Part shown: piece after piece, positions 42,040 to 50,514 of the stretch
How the letters are laid out: each line of letters opens with the position of its first letter
Position numbering within the stretch: position 1 is the stretch's first letter
Assembly (NCBI GenBank): GCA_016214985.1
Contig: JACRMM010000064.1
Span: forward strand, 1-57,507
Origin: Deltaproteobacteria bacterium
GTDB lineage: Bacteria > Desulfobacterota > Deferrisomatia > Deferrisomatales > JACRMM01
Reading direction: 5' to 3'
DNA length: 57,507 nt
The notes under the pieces: model-generated
Told to the model about the DNA's origin: nothing
Seen by the model: the letters and a program-made list of their open reading frames with translations, nothing else
Databases searched by the model: none
Program-made: the position numbers and the translations under genes

Positions 42040-43239
42040 ATGCCGATCAAGCGTGTCGAAGAGGCCCTCGAAGACTTCCGGGCCGGCAAGATGGTGATCC
42101 TCGTGGACGACGAGGACCGGGAGAACGAAGGCGATCTGGCCATCGCGGCGGAGATGGTGACACCCGAGGCGATCAACTTCATGGCCCGCTTCGGCCGGGG
42201 ACTCATCTGCCTCGCCATGACCGAGGCACGGTGTGACGCTTTGAGCCTCCCGCCCATGGTCGCGGAGAACACGAGTTCCTTCCAGACCGCCTTCACCGTC
42301 TCCATCGAGGCGCGGCGCGGTGTGACGACCGGCATCTCCGCCGCTGACCGCGCCACCACGATCCTCACGGCCATCGCCGACGAGGCCCGGGCCGAGGACC
42401 TGGCCCGGCCGGGCCACGTCTTCCCGTTGCGCGCCCGGACCGGCGGCGTGCTGGTGCGCACGGGCCAGACCGAGGGCTCGGTCGACCTCGCCCGCCTGGC
42501 CGGCCTCAAGCCCGCCGGGGTCATCTGCGAGGTGATGAAGGACGACGGCACCATGGCGCGGATGCCCGATCTGGAGGCGTTCTCGCGAGAGCACGGCATC
42601 CGGATCGTCACCATCGCCGACATCATCGCCTACCGCCTGCGCAAGGAGTGCCTGGTGCGGCGGGCCGCCGAAACCCGCCTCCCCACGGCCTACGGCGGCG
42701 ACTTCCAGACGATCGTCTACGAGAACGACGTCGACGACTTCCTCCACGTGGCCCTGGTCAAAGGCGACGTGGCCAGCGAAGACCCGGTGCTGGTGCGGGT
42801 CCACTCCGAGTGCCTCACCGGCGACGTGTTCGGGAGCCTGCGGTGCGACTGCGGCACCCAACTCCAGCACGCCATGCGGATGATCGACCGCGCCGGCCGC
42901 GGCGTCATCCTCTACCTGCACCAGGAGGGGCGGGGCATCGGCCTCGTGAACAAGCTTCGGGCGTACGCCCTGCAGGACGAGGGGCGCGACACCGTGGAGG
43001 CCAACGAGGACCTCGGGTTCGCCGCCGACCTGCGCGACTACGGCATCGGCGCCCAGATCCTCGTGGACCTCGGCGTCCACAAGCTGCAGCTCATGACCAA
43101 CAACCCCAAGAAGATCATCGGAATCGAAGGGTACGGTCTCGAGGTGATCGAGCGCGTGCCGATCGTGATCGAGCCCCACGAACAGAACGAGCGGTATTTG
43201 TCGACCAAGCGCGAGAAGATGGGGCATTTGTTGGAGTAG
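42040..43239 (+). CDS. ribBA: Bifunctional DHBP synthase / GTP cyclohydrolase II
   Basis: A 399-aa fusion. The N-terminal half is 3,4-dihydroxy-2-butanone-4-phosphate synthase (VDDEDRENEGDL, ARFGRGLIC, RPGHVFPL); the C-terminal half is GTP cyclohydrolase II with the zinc cysteines in HSECLTGDVFGSLRCDCG, then HQEGRGIGL and LMTNNPKK. It supplies both precursors for riboflavin. Confidence 0.97.
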   Translation: MPIKRVEEALEDFRAGKMVILVDDEDRENEGDLAIAAEMVTPEAINFMARFGRGLICLAMTEARCDALSLPPMVAENTSSFQTAFTVSIEARRGVTTGISAADRATTILTAIADEARAEDLARPGHVFPLRARTGGVLVRTGQTEGSVDLARLAGLKPAGVICEVMKDDGTMARMPDLEAFSREHGIRIVTIADIIAYRLRKECLVRRAAETRLPTAYGGDFQTIVYENDVDDFLHVALVKGDVASEDPVLVRVHSECLTGDVFGSLRCDCGTQLQHAMRMIDRAGRGVILYLHQEGRGIGLVNKLRAYALQDEGRDTVEANEDLGFAADLRDYGIGAQILVDLGVHKLQLMTNNPKKIIGIEGYGLEVIERVPIVIEPHEQNERYLSTKREKMGHLLE

Positions 43240-43246
43240 TTGCTGA

Positions 43247-43353
43247 TTGGTCATTAGTTGTTAGTTATTGGTTCTTTGTATCCGTTGGTACATAGAGGTC
43301 TCATGCCGAACAATGGCCTTATGACCAACAACTAAGAACCAACAACCAACAAC
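43247..43353. repeat. Imperfect intergenic inverted repeat, TTGTTGGTT type
   Basis: A T/G-rich arm (43247-43276, ending TTATTGGTTCTT) and an A/C-rich arm (43324-43353, containing AAGAACCAACAACCAACAAC) can pair. It fills the ribBA-ribH gap. A related, stronger copy lies between etfA and the acyl-CoA dehydrogenase gene (53503-53558). Confidence 0.65.
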
Positions 43354-43376
43354 CCCCACGGCACAAAGGAGCCGTC

Positions 43377-43844
43377 ATGCCAGCCTTCATTGAAGGAAAA
43401 CTGACCAGCCAGGGTCTGCGCATTGCGATGATCGCGAGCCGGTTCAACAGCTTCGTGACCGATCGCCTCGTGGAAGGCGCGATCGACGCGATCTCTCGGA
43501 CGGGCGGCGACCCGGACGCGGTGCGGGTGTACAAGGTGCCGGGTGCGTTCGAGATTCCGCTCGTGGCAAAGAAGCTCGCCCTCTCCGGCCGGTTCGACGC
43601 CGTGGTGTGCCTGGGCGCGGTCATCCGCGGGTCCACGCCCCACTTCGACTACGTGGCCTCAGAGGTCGCGAAGGGCGTGGCGCAGGTGTCCCTGGAGGCG
43701 GGCATCCCGGTCTCCTTCGGCGTGCTCACGACCGACACCCTGGAGCAGGCGATCGACCGCGCCGGCGCCAAGGCCGGCAACAAAGGCTGGGACGCGGCCA
43801 TGGCGGCCGTGGAGACGGCCAACCTGCTCCGCGCCGAGCCCTGA
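43377..43844 (+). CDS. ribH: 6,7-dimethyl-8-ribityllumazine synthase
   Basis: A 155-aa lumazine synthase with the family segments ASRFNSFVTDRLVEGA, VPGAFEIPL, CLGAVIRGSTPHFDYV and SFGVLTTDT. It forms icosahedral or pentameric shells in many bacteria. AAAGGAGCC precedes the ATG. nusB follows after 10 nt. Confidence 0.97.
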   Translation: MPAFIEGKLTSQGLRIAMIASRFNSFVTDRLVEGAIDAISRTGGDPDAVRVYKVPGAFEIPLVAKKLALSGRFDAVVCLGAVIRGSTPHFDYVASEVAKGVAQVSLEAGIPVSFGVLTTDTLEQAIDRAGAKAGNKGWDAAMAAVETANLLRAEP

Positions 43845-43854
43845 GGCGCGACGG

Positions 43855-44289
43855 ATGGGAGCGCGCCACGCGAGCCGGATGCTCGCCCTCCAAGCCCTCT
43901 ACGCCCTGGAGATGAACCCGGAGGCCTCGCCCGACGAGGTCATCGAGAGCGCGCGCTCGGAGGCCGCCGAGGGGTTGGTGGACGCCGAGTTCCTGGCCGC
44001 GCTCGTCGCGGGCGCCTGGACGCGCCGGGCGACCCTCGACCGGACCATCGAGCAGGCGAGCAAGCACTGGAAGCTCTCCCGCATGGACCGCATCGACAAG
44101 AGCATTCTGCGCCTCGCGCTCTACGAGCTCCTGCACACGCCAGAGACCGCCGCCCCGGTCATCCTGGACGAGGGCGTCGAGCTCGCGAAGGAGTTCGGGA
44201 CGCCCGACTCCGCCTCCTTCATCAACGGCGTGCTCGACCACATCGCCCGCGAGGCGCGCCCCGGCGAGTTGGCCGGCCGCATCTCGTAG
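43855..44289 (+). CDS. nusB: Transcription antitermination protein NusB
   Basis: A 144-aa helical protein starting ARHASRMLALQALYALE with the typical MDRIDKSILRLALYEL and VILDEGVELAKEFGTPDSASFINGVLD segments (cited piecewise). It binds boxA RNA with S10 in rRNA antitermination. The last gene of the riboflavin run. Confidence 0.96.
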   Translation: MGARHASRMLALQALYALEMNPEASPDEVIESARSEAAEGLVDAEFLAALVAGAWTRRATLDRTIEQASKHWKLSRMDRIDKSILRLALYELLHTPETAAPVILDEGVELAKEFGTPDSASFINGVLDHIAREARPGELAGRIS

Positions 44290-44453
44290 CGGCCCGGGGG
44301 GCATTGCCCGGCCCGGCCGGCGTCGCCCCGGGATCGTTACGCGTGAACTCCGATCAGCTCCGGGAAGGAAACAGGTCCCTCGCTGCTGTCCAGCGCATGG
44401 GACTTCTCAGGTCTTGCTGACGGCTGGTCGCTGACCGCTTGGTTCTTTCCACA

Positions 44454-44804
44454 TCAGGGTTCGGGCTTGCGGCGCGCCGCCTTCCGGTCCCCCGTCCGCT
44501 TCTTGGCCTCGAGCCGCCGCTCGCGGGAGGCGCGGGTCGGCCGGGTGGCGATCCGGCGTTTGCGCCGGCGGCGCAGCCGGGCGAGCGCCTCGAAGAGCCG
44601 CTCCAGGGCGACCTCGCGGTTACGAGCCTGAGAGCGCTCCTCGCTCGCCTCGACCGTGACGCCCGTGGGCACGTGGCGCACCCGCACGGCGGTCTCGCGC
44701 TTGTTCCGGTGCTGCCCCCCCGGGCCCGACCCCTTGAAGAAGGTGATCTCCAGGTCGCCCTCGCGAAGGACGATCTCCTCCGGGGGGGCCGTCTCCCCGC
44801 TCAT
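44454..44804 (-). CDS. RF-1 domain (GGQ) peptidyl-tRNA hydrolase, ArfB-like
   Basis: A 116-aa protein with the GGQ motif (GSGPGGQHRNKRETAV, residues about 25-40) and a basic C-terminal tail rich in Arg/Lys, the architecture of ArfB-type rescue factors, which release peptides from stalled ribosomes. The codon-recognition domain of full release factors is absent. ATG 44804 overlaps the SUI1-gene stop, and both belong to a minus-strand cluster. Confidence 0.88.
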   Translation of the reverse strand: MSGETAPPEEIVLREGDLEITFFKGSGPGGQHRNKRETAVRVRHVPTGVTVEASEERSQARNREVALERLFEALARLRRRRKRRIATRPTRASRERRLEAKKRTGDRKAARRKPEP

Positions 44805-45148
44805 CCCTTCACCACGTAGCCGCGCCCGGACAACAGGGACCGGACCCGGTCCCTGTGTTCCCCCTGCACCTCCAGCTCTCCGTCCTTGAGCGTCCCGCCG
44901 GCCCCGCAGGCCGCTTTGAGCTCTTTGAGGAGCGACGTGAGGGTCGCCACGTCGAGCCCGGTGGCCGCGGCCACGGTGACGGGCTTCCCCCGCCGTTTCT
45001 CCATCCGCAGCCGAACCGTGGGTTTGCCGCCCGGAGCCGCCGCCCGCGTTTCGCAGTCGCAGCGCCTCGAATCGCCCCCGCACCGCGGGCAGGCAGAGAC
45101 CAGGACCCAGCCCGCACCGCCGCTGCGCCGCGAGCCGTTGGCCGTCAC
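44801..45148 (-). CDS. SUI1/YciH-family translation factor
   Basis: A 115-aa protein. After an N-terminal CPRCGG...CDC pair (possible zinc site) comes the SUI1 fold: VRLRMEKRRGKPVTVAA, LKELKAACGAGGTLKDGEL and GEHRDRVRSLLSGRGY. Bacterial relatives of eIF1 may influence start selection or ribosome recycling. GTG 45148 overlaps the stop of the membrane protein (GTGA). Confidence 0.9.
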   Translation of the reverse strand: MTANGSRRSGGAGWVLVSACPRCGGDSRRCDCETRAAAPGGKPTVRLRMEKRRGKPVTVAAATGLDVATLTSLLKELKAACGAGGTLKDGELEVQGEHRDRVRSLLSGRGYVVKG

Positions 45149-45591
45149 GGTGTCGCCTCGGCGTTCTTTCGAAAGAGCCGCCGCCCCGTCTTGCCGCCGA
45201 GCCACAGAGCCCACAGGTACACGCCCTGGCGGAGGACCTCGGCGAGCCAGACCGCCCAGTTCGGGTAGAACTTGAGCGCCCCGTCGAAGATCTGCGATCC
45301 AAGGGGAAGGTCGGCCACCGCTGCGCGCCGCAGCACCGACGCCAGGACCGCGACCCACCACACCGTGAAGCTCGCCACCGCGAGGCGGCGCGGCGCCAGG
45401 AAACCAAGAACCAGTCCCGTGCCGAAGAGCGCCGCAAACGGAATCAGGGTGTGCCCGACCATGGGCACGAGGTCGACGTTGTAGTAGACCACGGCCAGGA
45501 GGATGACGCTCGTCACGAGCACCCGGCGGGTCGTCCGCAGGGCGGGGTATCCTGTGTCCGTGGGAGGGGTTCCAGCCGATGCTTGGTCCAT
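45145..45591 (-). CDS. Hypothetical membrane protein with four helices
   Basis: A 148-aa protein with hydrophobic segments near residues 24-40 (VLVTSVILLAVVYYNVDL), 47-65, 70-90 and 115-135, so probably three or four transmembrane helices. Its ATG is 45591 and it heads the small operon with SUI1 and ArfB-like genes. No family recognised. Confidence 0.75.
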   Translation of the reverse strand: MDQASAGTPPTDTGYPALRTTRRVLVTSVILLAVVYYNVDLVPMVGHTLIPFAALFGTGLVLGFLAPRRLAVASFTVWWVAVLASVLRRAAVADLPLGSQIFDGALKFYPNWAVWLAEVLRQGVYLWALWLGGKTGRRLFRKNAEATP

Positions 45592-45681
45592 GGTTGCTCC
45601 GCGGGGCAGGGGTCGGGTCGGGTCGGGTCGGGGGCAGGATAGCAGCGGCCGGGGGGCGCAGCCAACGGCCGATCGACCGCT

Positions 45682-46245
45682 TCAGACCCCCTCCCAGAGG
45701 ACCCGGCACGGCGCGCCATCGCCCCCCTCCACCGGGAGCGGCAGGCAGTAGAGTGTCCCTCGGCCCTGGGGCACGCCCTCGAGCCGGAGATTCTCGACCA
45801 GGGCGATCCCTGCACCCAGGAGGAGCCGATGCACCGGAAGGTCCGCGGAGGTCACGGGGTCCAGGCTCGGCCCGTCGATCCCCAAGAGGCGCACTCCGGC
45901 GCCGGCGATGACCGCGGCCTGCTCGAGGGAGAGGCCCTCGGCCACGTCCGACAGGAGGAGGCGCGCCACGCCTTCGAGGGCCCCGGCGTCGAGGCCCCCG
46001 AGGTCGGCGAGCAGGGCGGGGCCGATCCAGAGCGAGAGAGGAAGGGCGTCGACCGTGAGGCCCCCGGCGATCAGATGGGCCGGCGCGTCCACGTGGGTAC
46101 CCGAGTGGCTGCCCAGCTCCAGACGGCGCGCCGTGCAGGTGTCGCCACGGGCGCAGTCCGAGACGACCCGGACGGAGACCGGCTCGTCGCCGGGGAACAC
46201 CGGAGTGCAGGGCCCGAGGGGATACGTCAGATCGAACAGGGTCAT
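45682..46245 (-). CDS. Cyclase-family metal hydrolase (kynurenine formamidase-like)
   Basis: A 187-aa protein of the putative cyclase superfamily with the metal-binding signature HSGTHVDAPAH (residues about 47-57), LTYPLGPCTPVFPGD at the start and GIDGPSLDP. Family members hydrolyse N-formylkynurenine, isatin or related amides with bound Mn/Zn. ATG 46245 follows GGAGG-like sequence (AGGTTCCTCCC on the plus strand). Substrate unknown. Confidence 0.87.
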   Translation of the reverse strand: MTLFDLTYPLGPCTPVFPGDEPVSVRVVSDCARGDTCTARRLELGSHSGTHVDAPAHLIAGGLTVDALPLSLWIGPALLADLGGLDAGALEGVARLLLSDVAEGLSLEQAAVIAGAGVRLLGIDGPSLDPVTSADLPVHRLLLGAGIALVENLRLEGVPQGRGTLYCLPLPVEGGDGAPCRVLWEGV

Positions 46246-46470
46246 GGGAGGAACCTCCGGGCCGCGCCGCCGCCAAGGGTGCCAGTGTAGCGCCGGGGGC
46301 GGCGCGCGGACAGGAGAGGTGCGCCGAACTCCGCGCCCCGCGCCGCAACCCTCGGTTCTGGCCCGGACACCTGCTCGCGGCCCTCGCGGCTCCCAAGTGC
46401 GCGGCGAGGGGGGGCGAGCTTCCCCGTGGACGGTCCGTCTGGTCCATCGAACCGCTTTCTCACGGTCTTC

Positions 46471-46542
46471 TCACTGGGCCTTCACGCGGATCTCATGGGT
46501 CGGGTGTAGAATGACGTCCATGCACTGCCCCCGACGGTGCAT
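46471..46542 (-). CDS. Possible 23-aa peptide with strong ribosome site
   Basis: ATG 46542 follows GAGGAGGAGGGAGTT and opens a 23-codon frame (MHRRGQCMDVILHPTHEIR...) ending at 46471. It lies directly 3' (minus strand) of a 15-bp hairpin, so it may be a leader peptide, a truncated gene start or an accident. No downstream gene on this strand within 220 nt fits. Confidence 0.35.
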   Translation of the reverse strand: MHRRGQCMDVILHPTHEIRVKAQ

Positions 46543-46562
46543 AACTCCCTCCTCCTCTGTAG

Positions 46563-46604
46563 AAGCAAACGGGACCGTGTGGCAGCGGTCCCGTTTGCTT
46601 TTCT
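46563..46604. terminator. Strong 15-bp hairpin with T-run on plus strand
   Basis: Arms 46563-46577 (AAGCAAACGGGACCG) and 46586-46600 pair perfectly around an 8-nt loop; TTTTCT follows on the plus strand. It looks like an intrinsic terminator, yet no plus-strand gene ends just upstream; a small RNA or an attenuator is possible. Confidence 0.75.
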
Positions 46605-46930
46605 GGCCATCGATGCAGCCATACAGTTCGCGGGCTGCTTCATACACCCCACGCGTCCTCAATTCGTCCGCGATTCCAGTGAGTTGGAGGTCTTATGGTC
46701 CCAAAGGGGGCTTCGGCAGACCCTACAAGTGTATTCTGTCACAATACACCGAGGCCGCCGAAGCCTGAGAGACAAGCCTGCGAGGTACAAAAAAAAACAT
46801 CTTACGTATTCAATGGTTATGGGGTGTTCAGAGCCCTGCGGGAGAATCTGTGATACTTGGCACAACATCTGCATTCGTACAGGTCAAGACCAGCAGAACA
46901 GGGTCGGGACACAGCAGAAGGGAGCAAGCC
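46601..46930. other. Leader region of the small exported protein
   Basis: No gene seen. It contains the perfect inverted repeat GTGTATT-N7-AATACAC (46729-46749), a possible operator, about 180 nt before the next start codon. Confidence 0.5.
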
Positions 46931-47158
46931 ATGAAGACCACGATCACCACCCTCATCGCCACCCTCGCCACTACCACCACAGCCTTCGCCGCCACGGGCG
47001 CTCGGGCAGACCATAGCGGCTTCCTGGTCTGGGCGTTTCTGGGCCTCTGCGCCATGATCGTTGTCGCGCAGCTCGCTCCGGCCGCCATGCTCGTGGTCGG
47101 GATGATCAAAGGATTGATCGCGACCCGCCCGGAGGCAAAGGTCACGGTCCGGCACTGA
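46931..47158 (+). CDS. Small exported membrane protein
   Basis: A 75-aa protein with a signal peptide (MKTTITTLIATLATTTTAFA) and one or two hydrophobic segments (GFLVWAFLGLCAMIVVAQL, AAMLVVGMIKGLI). ATG 46931 follows AAGGGAGCAAGCC. Similar small conserved proteins occur in Geobacter/Desulfuromonas relatives, as far as I recall, with no known function. Confidence 0.75.
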   Translation: MKTTITTLIATLATTTTAFAATGARADHSGFLVWAFLGLCAMIVVAQLAPAAMLVVGMIKGLIATRPEAKVTVRH

Positions 47159-47178
47159 GAGGAGCTACAACGAGGTCG

Positions 47179-47352
47179 GTGCTGCTGGTTCCCTGGGGCT
47201 CCAGGGACGGTAGGCCTTGGGAGGCCGAGTGGCCCGGCAGCGCCAACCTCGATGCAACGGTCGGAGCGTCAGTCAAGGAGAAGCTCAGCCTGGAACGCGC
47301 CAAGGATGTGGCCCGGCTCAGGCACCCTGCTTTCGGAGAATGGCGCACGTAG
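47179..47352 (+). CDS. Possible short gene or gene remnant (57 aa)
   Basis: A GTG-initiated frame (GAGG 4 nt upstream) encoding a polar protein with regular helix pattern (ASVKEKLSLERAKDVARLRH) and stop at 47350. The composition looks coding, but the N-terminal half is poor. It could be the tail of a decayed gene after the small membrane protein. Confidence 0.35.
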   Translation: MLLVPWGSRDGRPWEAEWPGSANLDATVGASVKEKLSLERAKDVARLRHPAFGEWRT

Positions 47353-47409
47353 CTGAGAAAGAAGACCGCGCCGGGATTCTTGAGGCGTGCGCAAACAGCT
47401 GCAACCCCA

Positions 47410-47808
47410 TCAAGAACACAGACGGCGCCTCAGTTTGGTGTTCTGGGGACTTCTGGGATCACCTCCGGGATCGCCTTCCCGTTCATCAGGGGCGAGGTCA
47501 GCACCTAGCAGTGCCGCCGTCTCCGCATCGGGAGTGCCGTCATATCTCGAGGACCGGTATTTCATCTGAAAGACGATCAGGACTTGAACCGTCGCCTTGT
47601 CGAGCTCACCGCTGAGGGGGACCGCATAACCGTGCTTGGCTAGCTTCTCTTGGAACCAAAGGACGTTGGGTAGCTGACTTTCGTACTCTTCCTGCTTCTT
47701 CTTAACACGACTGTCCTGGCTCATCGAACGATAACGTGCATCAATGTGGGGCCCGGCCGCGCATCCGACCAAAGCAAGAACAAACAGAATTGGCCAGATT
47801 CGCTTCAT
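47410..47808 (-). CDS. Lipoprotein with peptidoglycan-binding-like domain
   Basis: A 132-aa protein with signal peptide and lipobox LVGC (MKRIWPILFVLALVGCAAG). The C-terminal part (LPNVLWFQEKLAKHGYAVPLSG, LDKATVQVLIVFQMKYRSS, DGTPDAETAALLGAD) resembles the C-terminal peptidoglycan-binding domain of AmiD-type N-acetylmuramoyl-alanine amidases; the amidase domain is missing. Probably an outer-membrane lipoprotein that holds cell wall. ATG 47808 has no strong ribosome site. Confidence 0.75.
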   Translation of the reverse strand: MKRIWPILFVLALVGCAAGPHIDARYRSMSQDSRVKKKQEEYESQLPNVLWFQEKLAKHGYAVPLSGELDKATVQVLIVFQMKYRSSRYDGTPDAETAALLGADLAPDEREGDPGGDPRSPQNTKLRRRLCS

Positions 47809-48375
47809 CGCCCAACCTTCTGCTAGAACCGTCGGCTCAATTCCATACCTTCCTTTTCCAAGAGACTGTCCAAGGCAATCGACCCCAATCGAGCGGCACC
47901 TCTGAACATGGTGCAATACCTTCCGCCGGTCGCAGAGCGCAACGTCAAAAACGCCGTGGAGGTCCTCCTCCATTTGGCAACCACGTGACAATAGCACCAC
48001 AGGGTCTGCCCGTCGGCCCGCCTCCGCCGGTCCGACGAATCCCCGGCCACGGCTCGCTCCCGCGCCCCTTGCCTTCTTCCGGCACGCCTCTGCGCCCCCA
48101 CCTGAAACGACCCGCGTCGCCTTCGGTTTCTGGTGCTCCCAGCGTTCGTCGTTAGACTGAGAGCGTGTTTTGAAACCCTGTTCGTCGCGAGCCCGAGCGA
48201 GCGCGCTGGGGGCTGCCCGAGGACCAACGCCACGCCTGACCGCCGGGCGGCCGGGGATCGTGGGGGTCGCTGGCAAAACAGTTTCGGTCAGGTGCTTTGA
48301 CATCACCTAAGGTGCATCACCACCCTCTCTGACGATCAATTCATCACACAAAGAAAGAAGGAGGCGGCTATATCT
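47809..48375. other. Intergenic region without a supported gene
   Basis: Frames here are Arg/Pro-rich shadows. The only other signal is a TTGACA (48298-48303) without a matching -10 at proper distance. Confidence 0.5.
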
Positions 48376-48714
48376 ATGAAGGAAGTTCTCAATCACCATC
48401 TTTCAAGCATTTTCCTCTGGCGATGTCGATGAAACGATGAAGGACTACACTGAGGACTCGGTTCTCATCGTTCCCGACGCAACGCTGAAGGGGCTCGATA
48501 GTATCCGCGCAGCATCCAGCGGCTTATTTAGCGGGTTGTTCCGACCCAAGACGTATGACTTCACGACGGAGCGAACGGAAGTCGTTGGCGAAATCAAATA
48601 CATTGTATGGCATTCAGTCAACCAAGGGGCTGACGTCACTCTCGGTACGGACACCTTCTTGATCACGGGAAGATTGCTGTGCAGACATCCGTCGGGAGGA
48701 CCGAAAAGAAGTAG
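48376..48714 (+). pseudogene. SnoaL-like (NTF2-fold) protein, two frameshifts
   Basis: ATG 48376 with AAGGAGG opens MKEVLNHHL and then loses frame: CTTTCAAGC has one extra T relative to the frame needed for NHHLQAFSSGDVDETMKDY. The main part (YTEDSVLIVPDATLKGLDSI, GLFSGLFRPKTYDF, IKYIVWHSVNQGADV) is intact from about 48410. Near 48664 frame is lost again; GKIAVQTSVGRTEKK continues in the next phase to a stop at 48712. Two separate indels in one gene imply decay, or sequence errors. Family members are small hydrolase/isomerase-like proteins. Confidence 0.85.
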
Positions 48715-48831
48715 CGACGACACTGCAACGCGCCGGACTGTTTCGGACTTCAGCACCATTTCTTTGGGTGCCTCCGGTACGACGACAGACTCTGGGAAAC
48801 CGACGCCAATGTCATAAGGGAGCCAACGCGG

Positions 48832-49287
48832 GTGAACACGTCGTCTTCGAATCCTCCAGAGCAGGACGTGCCCAGGGACCGCTATCGCGAACGGGAGCGG
48901 ATCGCCCGTGCTGTATACGAGCGCATCGTTCTCCGGGACGACTTCCTGCCTTACACCTGCGCAGGTTCTTCGGCCGTGCTCCAGGGGATCCTGGGGCACT
49001 TCGGACACGCCGTCGGCCGGACCGGCGTCGCCCCGGTGGAACAGGGTCCGGGGGGCGAGCAAGTCCACGTGGTGGCTCACGATGACCGGTACGTCTACGA
49101 TCTTGCGTACACCCAGTTCCGCCGGTTGAGGGCTTTCGGGTCCCCGATCATCGAACGGACACGCTACGAAACCCGATTCCTGCTTCTGCCCACCCTGGTT
49201 GATCCCCTGGAGTGCGGACCCGACTTCTACCGCCTCTACCTTCACCGACTGGGAGATTTCCGCTCGGAAGAGCGCGCCGAGCCCTGA
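48832..49287 (+). CDS. Hypothetical protein, possibly papain/transglutaminase-like
   Basis: A 151-aa protein I do not recognise. YTCAGSSAVLQGIL (Cys near residue 43), VHVVAHDDRYVYDLAYTQF (His near 83, Asp near 93) give a Cys-His-Asp order seen in transglutaminase/NAT-type folds, and residues 60-80 are Gly-rich. GTG 48832 follows AAGGGAGCC with a long spacer. Nothing around it explains a role. Confidence 0.6.
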   Translation: MNTSSSNPPEQDVPRDRYRERERIARAVYERIVLRDDFLPYTCAGSSAVLQGILGHFGHAVGRTGVAPVEQGPGGEQVHVVAHDDRYVYDLAYTQFRRLRAFGSPIIERTRYETRFLLLPTLVDPLECGPDFYRLYLHRLGDFRSEERAEP

Positions 49288-49394
49288 GGCCGTTGAGGAG
49301 CCGCAAGAGGGATAGGCTGATACTCTCACATCTCACAAACGAAGGAAGAGAGAAGCGTCGTCGAAAAGATAGCGCAGAACTATGGCGGTGCACT

Positions 49395-50354
49395 ATGAGG
49401 CGCGTAATATTCAGTCTTGTGCTGGTACTAGATTTCGTGGTGTTCAGCTTTGCTGCTAATGGATCCGAACTAACGACACTGGCATTTCAATCAGTAGGTT
49501 CATCACAGCAAATTTCTGCGACGCTCATCAAACCTGTCGGAGAAGGCCCATTCCCGGCAATGGTCATCATGCATGATTGCAGTAGACTCGGATTGCGCTC
49601 AAGTGGCGCTCCGTTGCGCTGGGCCCAAGAACTTGTTTCGCAAGGCTATGTTGTGATGATTCCTGATAGCTTCATGCCGCGAGGCTTTTCCGATGGCGTC
49701 TGCACCGTGCCGGGCAACCAAGCGAAAGTCGCAAACGGGTTTGTTCGCGCTGCTGATGCCTATGGCGCACTTATTGCGATTCGCAAGCTATCTTACGTCG
49801 ACGGTACGCACATCGGAATCATGGGAGGGTCACACGGAGGCTGGACTGCACTGGCAGCAATGTGTGCGTCGATTCACGAGAAGGATCCTCTCGCTGAGGC
49901 AAAGCGCGATGGATTCACCGCAGCGGTTGCCCTTTATCCAAACTGCGGTGCCCGTTACGGCGAATGGTCAACGGTGAGGCAGAATAAGGACTTCGGCCCA
50001 GTAATAAGCCACTCCGGCATGTATAGGCCGATTGCGCCAGTTCTCATCCTAATCGGAGAGAAAGATGATTGGACCCCGGCCGAGGACTGCCGCCAGATGG
50101 TCGAAGTGGGCCGCAAGGCTGGCTTCCCGCTCGATATCGTAATTTATTCTGGTGCGTACCATTCCTTTGACAGCGATAGCCCTGTCCGTTACAACGCCCT
50201 TCGTACAAACATTAGTTCTGCATCTGGTAAAGGTGCAACCACGGGGGGCAATTCGGCCGCGTGGTCAGATGCAAAGAAGCAGGTTGCTTCCTTCTTTGCT
50301 CGGTATCTGAAATCGAGAAGGGACGACGGACGAGGGCACGTTGGCGACAATTGA
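49395..50354 (+). CDS. Exported dienelactone hydrolase family protein
   Basis: A 319-aa alpha/beta hydrolase with signal peptide (MRRVIFSLVLVLDFVVFSFAAN). The nucleophile elbow is GGSHGGW, the acid lies in GEKDDWTP and the His in YSGAYHSFD. FPAMVIMHDCSRLG and GYVVMIPDSFMPRG match the dienelactone hydrolase family. Composition is clearly lower in GC than the neighbours, suggesting transfer. Start ATG 49395. Confidence 0.88.
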   Translation: MRRVIFSLVLVLDFVVFSFAANGSELTTLAFQSVGSSQQISATLIKPVGEGPFPAMVIMHDCSRLGLRSSGAPLRWAQELVSQGYVVMIPDSFMPRGFSDGVCTVPGNQAKVANGFVRAADAYGALIAIRKLSYVDGTHIGIMGGSHGGWTALAAMCASIHEKDPLAEAKRDGFTAAVALYPNCGARYGEWSTVRQNKDFGPVISHSGMYRPIAPVLILIGEKDDWTPAEDCRQMVEVGRKAGFPLDIVIYSGAYHSFDSDSPVRYNALRTNISSASGKGATTGGNSAAWSDAKKQVASFFARYLKSRRDDGRGHVGDN

Positions 50355-50514
50355 GACTTCAGGGGGAGTTTGACGAGAGGGAATGACCCGGTACGGTGGC
50401 ACGACGCCCAGTCAGGCACTGCGGGCCCCCATCGATCGTCATAGCCGCCGACGTCCCCTCCGTCCCTTGGAGGCCCCGTCCCCTTTGATACGAACCGAAG
50501 AGGAGGTGGACGAG

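Noticed and set aside
44290..44453. tRNA or small RNA gene after nusB
   Set aside because: No cloverleaf could be folded by eye and no conserved tRNA boxes were found.
45608..45632. GGTCG pentamer microsatellite before the cyclase-family gene
   Set aside because: Short simple repeat (about four units) with no sign of function; expected by chance in GC-rich DNA.
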